A DNA stretch of 64,000 nt, taken from positions 1-64,000 of the forward strand of contig RBZT01000855.1 of NCBI GenBank assembly GCA_003693705.1, written 5' to 3'. This DNA is from Polymyxa betae (taxonomy: Eukaryota > Endomyxa > Phytomyxea > Plasmodiophorida > Plasmodiophoridae). Below the pieces are notes generated by a model. It was not told where the DNA came from. It saw nothing but the letters and a program-made list of their open reading frames with translations, and searched no databases. This document shows positions 36,977 through 48,887 of this stretch, piece after piece. A program made the position numbers and the translations under genes. Numbering within the stretch: the first letter of the stretch is position 1; each line of letters opens with the position of its first letter.

Positions 36977-39252
36977 ATGGAATCTATTGTCAATGATTGG
37001 AGTCGGGTTCTGGTCCTCGAACAGGTCGCCCGTAATTTCGACGAATTCGATGCCGTGCTGCGTCGTGATCTACAAGGTGATGATTTATGTCAAGATCATG
37101 GCCTTATACATCTATCATTACCTGATTATAATAGTGATCATGTAATATCATCGATCTATGCAATCCATAATGCCTGAATAATCATCTCATATATTAGTTG
37201 GTATTGGATGATGTCGTATTTAGCGAGATGTCACCGCCAGCAGAACATCTCAGCCGGGGGGACGCCCATCAACCCACCAGACCGGTTCCGAACAATCCCA
37301 GAAATGGTGGTCCAGTTCGACCTGCCGAGGCGGACGGGACGGCTGCTGTAGCGCCTGCCTTCATGACTGCCAGTGAACGGCTTGTACGTGCATAATCATG
37401 ATCGTGAATCCCTGAAATATTGAATATTTGTGTATATATAGAGATTAGATGAAGAGACTCGTCTAGGTGGACGTAAGAGAACATCAACTAATACATCACT
37501 CGGTGGTGGGGGTGCTGGGGGTGGCCCAGGGCTCAGTAAATCCGCCCTATCGAACATGAAACGTTCACGTACTGGCAGTAATCAACCAGAAACAGCAAGG
37601 TCAGTCGGGGAAGGCGGGGGCCAGTATCGCCCGATTCACAGGTCCGCTATTCTGACCTCCATACAGGGCACCAGGGCAGGCGAACAAATTGGCCACATCC
37701 GATGAGGGGGAATTCGTCATGCCGTACGTACCCGCCCTCCCTGTCCTAGTGGCAGTATCCGTCCCCCATACTGATATTGTGTAACTACAGGCCAGAACTG
37801 GAAGGATTGAATCTGTCTGTGAATCTCGTTCAAAATATCATATCGGAGATTATGGATAAAAGTCCCAGTGTACAATGGCATCATATCGGTATGGCAACGT
37901 GTGTCTAAGGGGGGGCTGGGGGGTGTATTGGACCCCAACCCAACGCCCCCATGGAACATCTGTGGGTCTGATGGGGTGCATTGGGTGTACAGCTGGTCTG
38001 GAATTCGCCAAGAAATGCATTCGCGAGATCGTAGTCTGGCCCATGTTGCGGTAAGAGCCGGGGACCGGTACCGGCCCTCCCGCATCCATCCATCCATCGC
38101 TCATGCATGACTGCAGGCCGGATCTGTTCAAGGGGTTGCGAGGTCCACCCAAGGTAACGTTGACCCGGGTTCTCCTTACACTGTATTACGTTACCAATTG
38201 TTTCGCACATGTGACACGTTTCCTGGTTCCTCTCTCTCTCTCATATCTGTAACGTTAACCTTATTGTGGTTGGTCAGGGTCTGTTACTATTCGGTCCACC
38301 TGGAACAGGTTGGTTCACGTTACCCCATTACGTTACTGCCCACTGTTTATCCGTATCTATACAGGTAAGACCATGATCGGACGTGCAATCGCCAGTGAAT
38401 GTCAGGCGACATTCTTCTCCATATCCGCCAGTTCACTAACTAGTAAATGGGTCAGTACGACCCTCCTCCTTATTGATTCACTCAATCAACCCCTACCTAC
38501 ATACAGCATGGTGAAAGTGAGAAACTGGTCCGCACCTTATTCGCTGTAGCACGTTGTTACCAGCCCGCCGTCATCTTCGTTGATGGTTGGTATTGGCCCC
38601 CCGGGGACAGTATTCCTATCCATATCTCCTACTGATTCACATCATAGAGATCGATTCGTTACTGGCGCAACGTAGTGATTCGGGTGAGTCGGAAACGTGT
38701 CACATGTGTATGCCACGTAACGTATCATGACGTTGTGTTGCAGAATTTGAAGGATCACGTCGATTAAAGACGGAATTCTTGGTCCAATTAGATGGAGCTG
38801 CTACATGTAAAGATGATCGCGTATTACTAATCGGTGCTACAAATCGCCCACAAGAACTGGATGAAGCCGCCCGGCGTCGTCTCGTCAAGCGTCTCTTCAT
38901 TCCGCTACCGAATGCCGACGCTCGTCGTGTTCTCATCCGACATCTATTGGCCGGTGAAGCCCATGAACTCGGTGATGAAGACGATGGGCGTTTGGACGAC
39001 CTCATACAGCGTACCAAGGGCTATTCCGGGGCCGATATCAACGCCCTGTGCACGGAGGCGTCGTACGGGCCCATCCGCGATCTGCCCAATATCGCCGATA
39101 TCCGACCTGATCAGGTCCGACCCATTTCCTATGACGACTTTCAGGCCGCACTGGCCGTCGTCCGAGCGAGCGTGTCGCTCTCCGATCTGGGCCAGTACCA
39201 TGATTGGAACGACCAGTTCGGATCATTCGCTATTGATCCCGTTATCACATAA
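36977..39252 (+). CDS. FIGNL1: FIGNL1, fidgetin-like AAA ATPase
   Basis: Meiotic-clade AAA ATPase; FIGNL1 remodels RAD51 filaments in homologous recombination. The N-terminus ([20 protein letters not shown]) is divergent and followed by a Gly/Pro-rich linker (37220-37700). The pre-AAA helix NIISEIMDK is near 37840. Then come [25 protein letters not shown], Walker [14 protein letters not shown] (split by introns, 38277-38373), [13 protein letters not shown], Walker B VIFVDEID (split near 38585) and [40 protein letters not shown] and the Vps4-type C-terminal helix ([10 protein letters not shown]) complete it. SSLTSKW and [20 protein letters not shown] are diagnostic for the FIGNL1 branch. Introns here are more variable (about 50-105 bp). 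The N-terminal exon chain is tentative. Confidence 0.88.
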
Positions 39253-39371
39253 TAACACCTTCAATTATTTGTGATCTCGAATTGAATTTGAATCAGGTTT
39301 TTCAAGAATGATGGGAATCTTGTGTGATTTTTTTCAGAAATTTCGCGATTTTTTTTGAGAAATTCTCTGTA

Positions 39372-40770
39372 TTAGAATGGGGCGCCCGGCCATGTCGCTG
39401 CCTCAAATACATTTTTATCTTGTGATTTGGTCATACTCTGTAATCTTATAGCCATTAGTTCATCAATCTGTTTGCGAACAGCAGTTAGATGTCGAAGTAG
39501 AAGAGGGTTCTTCGATGAATCCATATCACGATCAATCTGAGCCAACCATACTGATAGCTTCTGTATAGCAGGATCTGTACCAGACACAACTGTCGGTTCC
39601 AGCAAACTGCAGGCACGAATTACATGACAGGGTTAGGGTTTTAGGGTTTCCGCCCGACCTTTCCAATGCTGCCAGGATCTTGAGCTTGACCGCCCCCGAA
39701 CTGGTCACAATCCATCTCTTACGTAATACAACGAGTGTCTCTAGAAGTACAGGTCTGGCACATCTACATGATTGTGCTAGACGTTGTATATCTGTATGAT
39801 GTACAGAGCCAGTACTACGTGTTATAGCATCAATTGTATGAACTAATTGACGGGTATGAGTGATGAGATTCGTGCTGATTCCCATTGATTGACGCCGCCG
39901 TTGATCGAGTTTATCAATAAGAAGTTGATCGAGATGTGTATGATCATCAATAGGATCGAGACCGGAACAATCACTAGACAGACACACAGCTGCTCAGTGC
40001 AATAAAATTCATTCGATTATCATGCATGCCATACTGTAGACAGGCAATCAGAGACGCCATCTCTCGCTTACTGAATGGGAACAGTTTCACGGCCCGGCCA
40101 GTACGCCCATTCAGGAACGACAGGTAGAACTGCGACGGGCCCGAATGGACCGGGCCGGTATTGCCGCCCACGACATGCCCATGGACGATGGCGGTCATGC
40201 TGGTCCATCGCAGATACAGTTGCGGTGTTTGACGTCGAGCTGCCAGCTGACGGCGCCTAAAGAACAGAATCAGTCGTTAAAACCCTAAACCCTTTCGAGG
40301 GCTTACAGCCGCGCCAAGCGCCCCGCATTCGATTCATCGTCATCGCTATCGGCGTCGTCATCGTCGGCGATGTCGTCGCCGTGCTTGCCCAATGCATGCG
40401 GTGTCCACTGTATCCCTGATACTGTGATCCTCATAGATCCAGATATCCCTGGACTAATAACATTCTTTAGATCATTACTTGATACTCTCACACCAGATAG
40501 ACGAACTCGTGTAGCACCAACATGATCTATCTCTATCCATATTGGCGATATCAATGATATCGTACTTGTAGGCAGGACAGCACGATATCGTCGCTCATGA
40601 TAATCCATCAATGTACAAGGCTGCTCATCATCATCGAAACGATCCGCGTCCGTCGCGGTCGTGCTGGTCGTCGTTGTCGCCGGGTCCAGCTGGGCCAGCA
40701 TGGCACCGAGTTCATCATCGACCGAATCGAACACACCAACAGTTCTGCGATTCGTGACGATCACGTTCAT
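39372..40770 (-). CDS. Unrecognised protein with acidic segment (orphan)
   Basis: The start MNVIVTNRRTVGVFDSVDDE is at 40770. A beta-rich region (about 40440-40620) leads to an acidic Asp run (about 40325-40380). A 50-bp intron (40257-40306) gives LARL/RRQLAARRQTP, followed by QFYLSFLNGRTGRAVKLFPF (about 40070-40130). More helical exons follow, with an intron at 39607-39658 joining ILAALE to SLLEPTVV. It ends TWPGAPF before TAG. Both named introns carry telomere-like AAACCCTAA units. Phase-consistent introns and clean composition support a real gene. I cannot assign a family or function. Confidence 0.5.
39607..39658 (-). repeat. Intron carrying telomere-like repeats
   Basis: A 52-nt GT-AG intron (minus strand) in the orphan gene contains AAACCCTAAAACCCTAACCC, three telomere-type units. 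Confidence 0.75.
40257..40306 (-). repeat. Intron carrying telomere-like repeat
   Basis: A 50-nt GT-AG intron (minus strand) contains AAAGGGTTTAGGGTTTTAA. Confidence 0.7.
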
Positions 40771-40789
40771 TTTCCGATAAAATAAAGTT

Positions 40790-41712
40790 CGTATTGATAT
40801 AGCTACAGGATATGATGTTATAATATCTATTGAATATGAACATTATTAAGGAGCCATCATAGATAAGGAACTGTCTCTCTCTGTCAATACCTTTCCATAT
40901 ATGAATTAGATATACAGCTCTATGTGTATATCTATCTAATGCATCAATCTGACACATAATAGATATATAATCAATACATAACATATATAATACACCTCTA
41001 TCTATATATTGTAGATCTATTAGATCAGATATCAATATCCGATCTAATTGTTTCAGATCCAAACACGTCTCTGTTCCCAACATAACACGATATAAATCAC
41101 GTGCTACTGGATCTGACCATGATCGCAGCATCTCGCCCGCAATCGGGACCTGCGACCGAATTCGGTCCAGTACGGCCCGGAGCGGGGTCGTACTGTCGGC
41201 CAGGGCCGGTCGCGACCTCAGTTCATGCTCCAGCAGATCCGACGACGGCGTCACTAAAACACATGACCGAGTTGGTACCAGATGGGGTCATGGGGCCCGC
41301 CCAGGGGGACCAGTACGGCCCGCGCGACTTACTGCCGATCAGGAGGAAGAGGTCTTGGACCGGACAGGTCTGCAGACAGAGCCGGGTCTGGGCCAGGACG
41401 TCGGGCTGGCCCCGGGCCCGATATCGGACCTGGTTCTGGATGCTGAGGCGCAGTACGACCGGCTGGGCCTGTACGTACCACCCGCGACGTCAGTCACGAC
41501 ATGCCTGGGGTTGGGGTGGTGGGGCCCGCCCCCTCGCCCCCTGAACGAACCTGTAATGGATAGATCTGATTGATAGCGATGATCAGTGCACATAGACGAT
41601 GTCCAGCTCTATCATCATCTCTATATAGTAACTGATCTAATATTAGACAGTACAACAGGGTCGCATTCTCAGCTGATTCCTGACATGACGCCTGTACCTG
41701 TACGACCAACAT
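40790..41712 (-). CDS. Orphan multi-exon gene or upstream part of the next minus-strand gene
   Basis: Coding-like minus-strand stretches joined by plausible splice sites: about 41527-41700 (SAENATLLYCLILDQLLYRD); about 41345-41470 (QNQVRYRARGQPDVLAQTRL); and from about 41254 SDLLEHELRSRPALADSTTP, continuing through ARDLYRVMLGTETCLDLKQL. The downstream part stays open to 40715 but is very AT-rich with TATA-type repeats, so its end is unclear. The GC-rich exons contain several GGNCCAGTAC-type words. The translation is helical with no recognised domain. It could be one gene with the orphan that starts at 40770. Confidence 0.35.
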
Positions 41713-41894
41713 GGATTCTGTATCAGCTGTGTGTATGTATGTGTGTATCTATCTGTGTGTCTTAAACCTGATCTATGAGATTCGTATCTGATAATGACTG
41801 ATCTATATATGATGATATCAGATCCATCATATTGGATGGCGTCATTGCGCGCTGATGATGGATCCGGCACCGGGCACTGGGGCCAGTACGCCAA

Positions 41895-43091
41895 CCCTTA
41901 CTCGACCATTCAACGATGAATGTGATCTGATCATTACATGGGGTACCCGTTGATCTGTGAAATCAGAGAGATCGGATCAACATCATGCTGGCTTCAATTC
42001 TACTGAATGAATATATTCGTCTATGAAGTAGTCCATACCCGGTCTCAGATCCCATACTAAAGCTCGTCTTTTTCTGTTAAATAACACATAGTCAACTATT
42101 CACCTGATAAACGATCTCCCAGATCTAACACATAACAAATATATTAGTGATAGCCACATTCATCGAATATCAGATATCACATTCAGAGCATGATAGCGTA
42201 TTGAGCTGATGGTATTGCCAATTCATCTCACTCCTGATATGGCTCATTTGTGAAATTATGTTGGTGATGAATTCAGAGAACACAATCGTACTATTATTGT
42301 TGAGATAATCAATGGTGTTCATTCTGCAGCTGATCTATCCCAATCTCCAGTTAACCCATTCCTGAATAATTTATGAGCTTGATCAAATACGTTTTCTGGT
42401 TGGCGCTCTTGTAATCAATTAGGAGGACAGGAACATATCGATCAAGGTTGTTTGATACAAATCAGTAATGGTTCATTGTACCATGGACAGCTGCAATACA
42501 GGGCCTGAGATCTTTCATCAACCGGTTTCTTCTTATTTGTATCGTGCTGATGATCGGATAACAAACGAAGTCTGTTGTTGCCCAGGTGTTTGGTTGACAC
42601 AATTCGGAAATAGAGATTTCAGTCAGAGATTGATAACCAGCTGGTTGAATAATTCGTCGTACCCGATACAAATATTCAATCACATGATAGGAGAAACTAG
42701 GTTGAAAATAATATCAGGACATGGTCGACTTGATTGATTTTGTGCTTCATGAATCTCGTCAGCAAATGGATCATTTCATACAAGAGTGCCTTTAGAGATC
42801 AGAACTAAGAATTTGAACTTCTATAGAGTGAAATTGAGCGACATCCATAACATCTGATAATCGAGGTCTATTAATGAGAAGAGAGAGGTTATCCGATCAT
42901 TGTCTGGCAGCTTGATGACACAACACGACTCATCATTCAGCGACCATAAAGGACGTTGCGATTTAACGGCTACAAAGTTGTAAAGCAGAATGGGCAACAA
43001 CGAACTCCCATCGAGGCTGAATCTGCATGCTTCTTTATGATGGCTAATTAAATACATTATTAATAATGATTCCCATCTGGACGATCTCGTC
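41895..43091. other. Gene-poor AT-rich region
   Basis: No supported gene was seen. Sequence is rich in GATC/TGATCA-type words. A plus-strand frame at 42468-42737 (MVHCTMDSCNTGPEIFHQPV) and an opposing one at 42462-42683 are open but lack homology or splice context. It may hold decayed repeat sequence. Confidence 0.4.
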
Positions 43092-43730
43092 CTAGACGAT
43101 AATCTCATGATCGGATTCGTTCCCGCTTCGGCCGTCCTCGGATCCCGATAGAGATCCATTGCCGTCATCACCGGCCGCCAGCAGCTGCGAATGCACTCGT
43201 AGCGCATGCATCCTTAGATGGGTTCGTCGAGAGAACGATTTCTGACAGCTGCTGCAGATATGCGGCTTATGTCTGGTATGAACGAGCTGATGCTTCTTCA
43301 GGTTGCCTTTATCAGCGAATGCCCGAACACATTTCGAGCACCGAAATGGTCTCTCGCCGGTATGAACACGTTCATGCCTCGTGCATTCGTATTTCGTCGC
43401 GAACGCTTTGCTGCAATCGGAGCATTCGAATCGCTTACTTCGGACGCGTTTCTTCTTGCTACCGATTCCCGGGACGACGGCGATCGACGATTCGGACGTG
43501 GCGTCCACGTGACCTTCCCTGAGTCGCGAATCGGCGCCTTCGACCGCTTTCCAGGCGCTGCTGGCGCCTTCCTTCTGCCACTTGGTTCGGAACGCCACAT
43601 CGGTCAGCACCAGCAGATGTTTGGCTTCATTAGCGGCGACATTATTCGCAGCCCTGGAGGCGGTCGGTATCAGGACGTTGACACGCCCAGATGGCATCTC
43701 ATCAGGCTCGTACTGGTCGCTGCTCTGCAT
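43092..43730 (-). CDS. C2H2 zinc-finger protein, three fingers
   Basis: Intronless 212-residue protein beginning MQSSDQYEPDEMPSGRVNVL. After a basic stretch (GSKKKRVRSKRF, nuclear-signal-like) come three classical C2H2 fingers. They start CSDCSKAFATKYECTRHERV, CSKCVRAFADKGNLKKHQLV and CSSCQKSFSRRTHLRMHALR, with the linkers HTGERPF and HTRHKPH. An acidic Ser/Gly tail ends SDHEIIV. Three tandem fingers with TGERP-type linkers predict sequence-specific DNA binding, so a transcription factor is likely. Targets are unknown. The whole ORF, with its own ATG and stop, is the best reading of the region; the overlapping plus-strand frame is its shadow. Confidence 0.85.
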   Translation of the reverse strand: MQSSDQYEPDEMPSGRVNVLIPTASRAANNVAANEAKHLLVLTDVAFRTKWQKEGASSAWKAVEGADSRLREGHVDATSESSIAVVPGIGSKKKRVRSKRFECSDCSKAFATKYECTRHERVHTGERPFRCSKCVRAFADKGNLKKHQLVHTRHKPHICSSCQKSFSRRTHLRMHALRVHSQLLAAGDDGNGSLSGSEDGRSGNESDHEIIV

Positions 43731-43909
43731 TCAACGAAACGCTACCACAGAAAACGTGACAGATTGATCGATCTGGAAGTACCGAACAATTTCCTACACA
43801 GACATCACACCAGACCAGGGCCAGCACCACACATCTACTACAAGTCACACGCGAACGGTAGTAAATGGGAAAGGCTTCATTTTGGGTGGATAAACATTGC
43901 CCGAAGAGC

Positions 43910-44776
43910 TTAGTCGGTCTGCATGGCGTCTTTGGTTAACGACTGGAGCTTGGTCAGATCGCCGTCCCGAAGCCGACCCGATTTCAGCATCGCCTCCAGC
44001 TCGTTGATTTCGTCCATGCTCTTGGCCTTCTGGATGGCGTTCTATCGGCATTCACGTCAATAAACAAACATGGCAATCGTGAGTAAAAGATGTCGACCAT
44101 GATTAGATGCTTTTGTTCAGCAGTGAGCGGCTGCTTCGTGTTAGCATTATCAAGTTCGCATTCAGGTTTCGTCGTTGGAACTTGATTCTTGAACATTGCT
44201 CTGGCGCGCTCTCTTTCCGCCGTTTTTACTTTCTGAAAGTCCAGATGCCTCAGCTTTGGTAACAAGCTGATGACGTATAAGCGATAATTTTCAAGGACAG
44301 TGACAGGATTCTTCACGAATGAGACTCTTTCGAGATCTGTAATATTCAGCCAACGATAGAAAGCGTTCGTGACAGAAAGACTAACTTTGTAGATCTGCGA
44401 GTTGATCAAGGTCTTGTAAGCGACTAATTTGGTTGTTGGTCATAATAAGAGTCTCAAGATTCGGTAGATTTCGCCCCAAACCAGACGCGATCCGTCGAAT
44501 CCTATTGTTGCTAAGCAGCAGCGACTTTAACCTTTTCAGAACTGGGAGATTTTCCAGTTTGATAATATCATTATCAGTTAAATCGATACAATCAAATTGA
44601 TCTTCGGCAGCGCCAAGATTCTCAATAACAGGGATTTTCAGTCCTAGACTCGCACGGTCACAATTGGATCCCAGTTATGTCAAGAGAGCAGTTAAACCTC
44701 TTAGATTAAGCTCCCTCTCTAATACTGGGTTTATGCTGGCCGGGGATTGCTGGACTACCTCGGCTGTTAACCTCAT
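43910..44776 (-). CDS. SNRPA1: U2 snRNP protein A' (leucine-rich repeat)
   Basis: Spliceosomal U2A' holds U2B'' on stem-loop IV of U2 snRNA. Starting at the ATG at 44776 the frame reads MRLTAEVVQQSPASINPVLE. A short intron follows, then LGLKIPVIENLG, a core U2A' match. LRRs follow: DCIDLTDNDIIKLENLPVLK, LKSLLLSNNRIRRI and LETLIMTNNQISRLQ. The LRR cap FVKNPVTVLENYRLYVI (about 44275-44325) and LDFQKVKTAERERARAMF are diagnostic. The last exon reads NAIQKAKSMDEINELEAMLK and ends AMQTD before TAA. Length (about 240 residues) matches the family. Confidence 0.93.
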
Positions 44777-45043
44777 TGGAGAGAGATGATGAGTGACGTC
44801 TTAATCAGAAGATGGTGATAAAACTACCAACAAAACAAACAGGAATCAGTCCGCAGCGGAAGCTCCATCTGCGTAGCTTTCTTTACCTTAAATGCCCCAA
44901 AACGAATAAACGATTATTCAGACGTCTTGTGCTATGGAAACATCTGCAGCCATAACTGTTTACAGAGCTAGCTGTAGACCATTATGGAATCTTTGCTAAC
45001 CATGCTGACTAGTAAACATCATCCTGCACTATGTAGATAGAGT

Positions 45044-48000
45044 TTATAATTCTGTTGAGAGAACGTTGACTTGATTTCCTCGTAACAAGAAAGTTGTGGT
45101 TGGGGTGCATGAAAGGCAATCCATCCATGCCATAACCTTTGTAGATGAATATGCAATGCTTGGGATTGGTACTGTTACAGCTATTGCAAGGGCTGATTGC
45201 GAATGTTTTTGTATCAGCTCGCTAACATGAAGAATTTTCAAAGTCAACTTCTCGAGTTCGCCATCATTTGTCAGCGCTTTGAACTTTTCAACAAGGTGCT
45301 GAGATGGGCGAAGGTGGCCTCGAGCATCTACCGACGCGGTTAGGCCGACAACTTCAGCAGGGATCCTCAGTTGCTTTAAAAGCCTAAACTCGACGCAAAC
45401 GAATAAGAGTGATAACACGTATAGCGTTGGATTATCTTACCCATACATACGAGCTATTTCACGACCAGAGCTCGAAGTAACAACTGTCATCAAGCGCATC
45501 TTGATGTTTTTCTTCTTGAATTGAGGAAATTTCGTGAGTAGATATCCCAAGAGAACAGTCAGACCACCATCATCAAACAGCCACCAAACATCAATTGAAT
45601 CTCTGCCTTCAGCATCAGAACGGAACAGTTTGGCGTTTCTCACAATAGCAAAGCCAGCATTTAATGCAAGAGACGTTTGCAGAATCCCAATATATTCGTC
45701 CAGATCCGCTTCTGAATTATGCCAATTATTCTTGAAACCTTTAACCAAGTTAGTGTGAAAAATATTGTTGTGAAGTCGCTACCTAGACACACCACATTCG
45801 CGGCCAAATGAGGTGTCACGCCAGAGGTCATAATTAGAGAACGAACAGCTTCAGTTAATGATCCAGCCACTATTACTGAAGCAAAACCCTTCACACGAAG
45901 ATCGGCGCTAAGGTAATCTTGCAAACGTTGCCGGACGCCAGAAGAGCACACAAGCTTTTTCATGTAACTCGTTTTGTTTTCATACATCTGAAAGGAGATC
46001 ATCGGAAGGAAGTTTACCAAAAATTAAAAATTGTTTACATCGCGATCGATAATGACATTGGCATAAATCGACAGTCCATGTCCAGCCCTGAGAAGATCGG
46101 TTGCTTTTATTAAATCTGGACGTTCGCCAGGCGAGCCAGATAAGATTAAAAAATTAGGCCTTCGATAGACGAACAGAGCTGAGTTAAACATGCAATAGAC
46201 CGCATCTCAACATACCTGTAAGTCTTTGATGTTTGAGGAGCTCGTTTTAAGTTATTCAGCGATTTGATGGCAGTTGTGAAAGCTAAGGTCTGGCTGGTGG
46301 ACCCCCAGTTGTACCGATACTTGTTTTTAGACGTAACGACGGCCAGATACTAATACAATCTGTTAAAACGATTTATTGCAATTGAAACACCAATACCTTG
46401 TAGAGGACAACTCCGATTATTATACAGGTGATCGAAGCGAATGCGTTAACAAACATCAAAGTAGCAGCACATAGAAAGAATCCAATCAAGGAAACCCACT
46501 TATTGGAATACTTAAAAGTTGGCCTCCAACCTGGTGATGCCGCAAACGAAGCTGCAAAAACAGCATAGTTGATAAGCTGGTAGAAATGAATTAGTTTCAC
46601 ATCCGATGATTTAGCCAACCGACCATAAACAATAGCAGATTTGCACCACTCGATAGCCTAGCATTCGAATTTGGAGACCCAATCAAAGTCTGCAACATTT
46701 TGAATTTCGTACACCAGCAATCGCATCATGAAACTTACAACAAATGCTGGAATTATACAGAAGAATACCAGACAACGGTTCAAAGACGGCTTTCTAACCG
46801 AATTTGCGCTTGGATCCAAGTCCAACCAAAGCCTAGAACCCTTCATAGAGGCTTTGACAGCAGGCAACTTATTCAGCAATTGGTTCAGGGCCGGAAACAG
46901 CTGATCTTGACACATTGCGAATAAGATTCTGGGACCAGTCATGAGGGCACCAAGAGCAGACGTCAATGTTGACGCGTAAATGCCAAGATAGACCAGCGGG
47001 CTCCATAAGGAAACATCAGCCATGATCATCTTCCTAAAAACTAGACCCTGGTTCCCATCGACCTGCCTAACATCAGTTCGGAAAGAATCTGCAAATACGG
47101 GGCACACTTCTCTGAGGCATGAAGATCCCAAAACCCAGCCGGAAATAATATAGGTGCATGAGCTGATCCCGATAGCAATCAAAGTACCGCGAGGGAATGA
47201 TTTATCTGGAGCCTAATTGCACTTAGTAAGCAAGCGACCCGAAAGTAAGCATTCTACCCTCAGCTCGCTGTACAATGTACCAGCAGCAGTGAATCTGCAA
47301 AGAAATGGAATTCAATACAGATTTTAAAGCGACCGAACACTTCGCCTACCCTGTCATTGCAGGAAAGAATAATATCAGAACGGACATCAAGGAGCTCCCG
47401 TCATAAAACCGAGGCCAAAAGTTATTGTGTAAGGTAGCAAGAGAAGCGCCGACGAAGCCGAATTGGGGTTTGGGCACTGATACAAACGCTCCCAAATAAA
47501 TAGATCCCAGACAAAGCAGCATAATAGCGAGAAAGATAGAAAAAACCTGAATATCGGTATAAATGGAGCCATGTAAATTAATCATTAAAACAACCATTAC
47601 AACTGCTTCAACCCCACAGCAGACGACAATTGTCAGCACCAATAATGTCATCAATTCAATCAATTTCATATCCCATCCATAGTCGATAACGGTGAAATTC
47701 GGTAGAAAAGTCTGCAAATATCAAATTAGAGCGAGTCTAGGCGATTGAACTTCAATACGTGAATTTGGTCCAGTAAAGCTTCTGCAAACGTAACCGTGAA
47801 TATCGACAGGTCAGAAGCATAACCAGCGATCATTAGGGTGCCAATAGCCCCTCCAAATTTCGGGCCAAGAGATCTGGATAACCTGTAGCGCATCATTACC
47901 GGGAGCATCTCTCGAATATGCCAAACCGCATACAGATAATAGATTCCACCACTATGTGGAGTTCCATTCGTTGCAATTGCACTCAAAGATAAGGCAGTAA

Positions 48001-48686
48001 TCACAGTCAGTACAGAGCAACCTAAAATCCTAATAGCTGTAAGTATACAGAAGAAATATGCTCAGCACAGCTAACATTGCGGTTCCCAAAGCCAGGCCGG
48101 TCTGGCCGAACGTCACTCCAAGACGCAAGAACATCACACCTCCGAAGATTTGCATGAGGTTCCTCGCTACAACACCATTCCACATGCCGAATGTAGCCTT
48201 GCGTTCATTTTGCACAGGTTCTGACTGCAAAAGGTCAACTTTTTGTGAATTGGACACGGCTTCGTCAGAGGATTCTGATCCGATTGATTCAGTTCCAAAC
48301 AGCAGATCGCTCACAGATGGTAGAAAGTCTTTATAGTTTTTGCTCGAATATGTCTGCAAAGAGGGCGTTATTTCTTCGCAAGGCTTTGTGCATTCAGACG
48401 AGAAGCTCTCTTTATCAGGAGCAAACAAATTCCGAATAAGCATTGAGTTGCCATGCGCCGGGATCTTCCGTTTAAATCTAACAGTCCTCATCTGATCTGG
48501 TGTCTCAGCTTTGCTAGCTTCTCCGTTTGACTGCTCAGATTCAGTATCGACAATATACATAAAATGATTTGACGATTTGGAAATTGATTGAGCGCTAGAA
48601 GAGGCATTTGATAAAAGCGATTGGGAACGTCGAAGCTTTTGTTTGACAGCATTCGGAAATGAAATTGGGGGAGGTTTACATTCCAT
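45044..48686 (-). CDS. SLC12: SLC12-family cation-chloride cotransporter
   Basis: Twelve-helix secondary transporter coupling Cl- to K+ and/or Na+. The Met at 48686 (MECKPPPISFPNAVKQKLRR) is the first ATG of the frame. A Ser-rich cytosolic N-terminus of about 175 residues precedes the core. Core motifs: NLMQIFGGVMFLRLGVTFGQ (TM1), ALSLSAIATNGTPHSGGIYY (TM3), SRSLGPKFGGAIGTLM, AFVSVPKPQFGFVG, ILFFPAMTG, and SALGALMTGPRILFAMCQDQ. The PGWRPTFKYSNKWVSLIGF segment before the last helices is typical of SLC12. A cytosolic C-terminal domain runs to 45044 (LRGNQVNVLSTEL). Ion selectivity (KCC, NKCC or SLC12A9-like) cannot be assigned. Short introns throughout. Confidence 0.88.
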
Positions 48687-48887
48687 CGCTTCAATGGAAA
48701 ACCAGGAAAACCATCCGTTGGCGAACGTCCAGCAAAAGTAGATCAATCCCGATTTAGGGATGGAGGCTTAGAGATATCGCTATTCCGGAAATTGTGCCAG
48801 AACGGAAATCTCTGTGACTTTCTTGGAAAACGAAACTTTCCAAAGGGCAAAGATTTCTGAGAGCAGTCACCGCATGTGACGTCAATT

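Noticed and set aside
42462-42737. Opposing ORFs of 73 and 89 codons
   Set aside because: No homology, no splice context, surrounded by AT-rich sequence; kept only as a note in the gap description.
43218-43913. 231-codon plus-strand ORF
   Set aside because: Antisense to the three-finger C2H2 gene, whose fingers are unmistakable.
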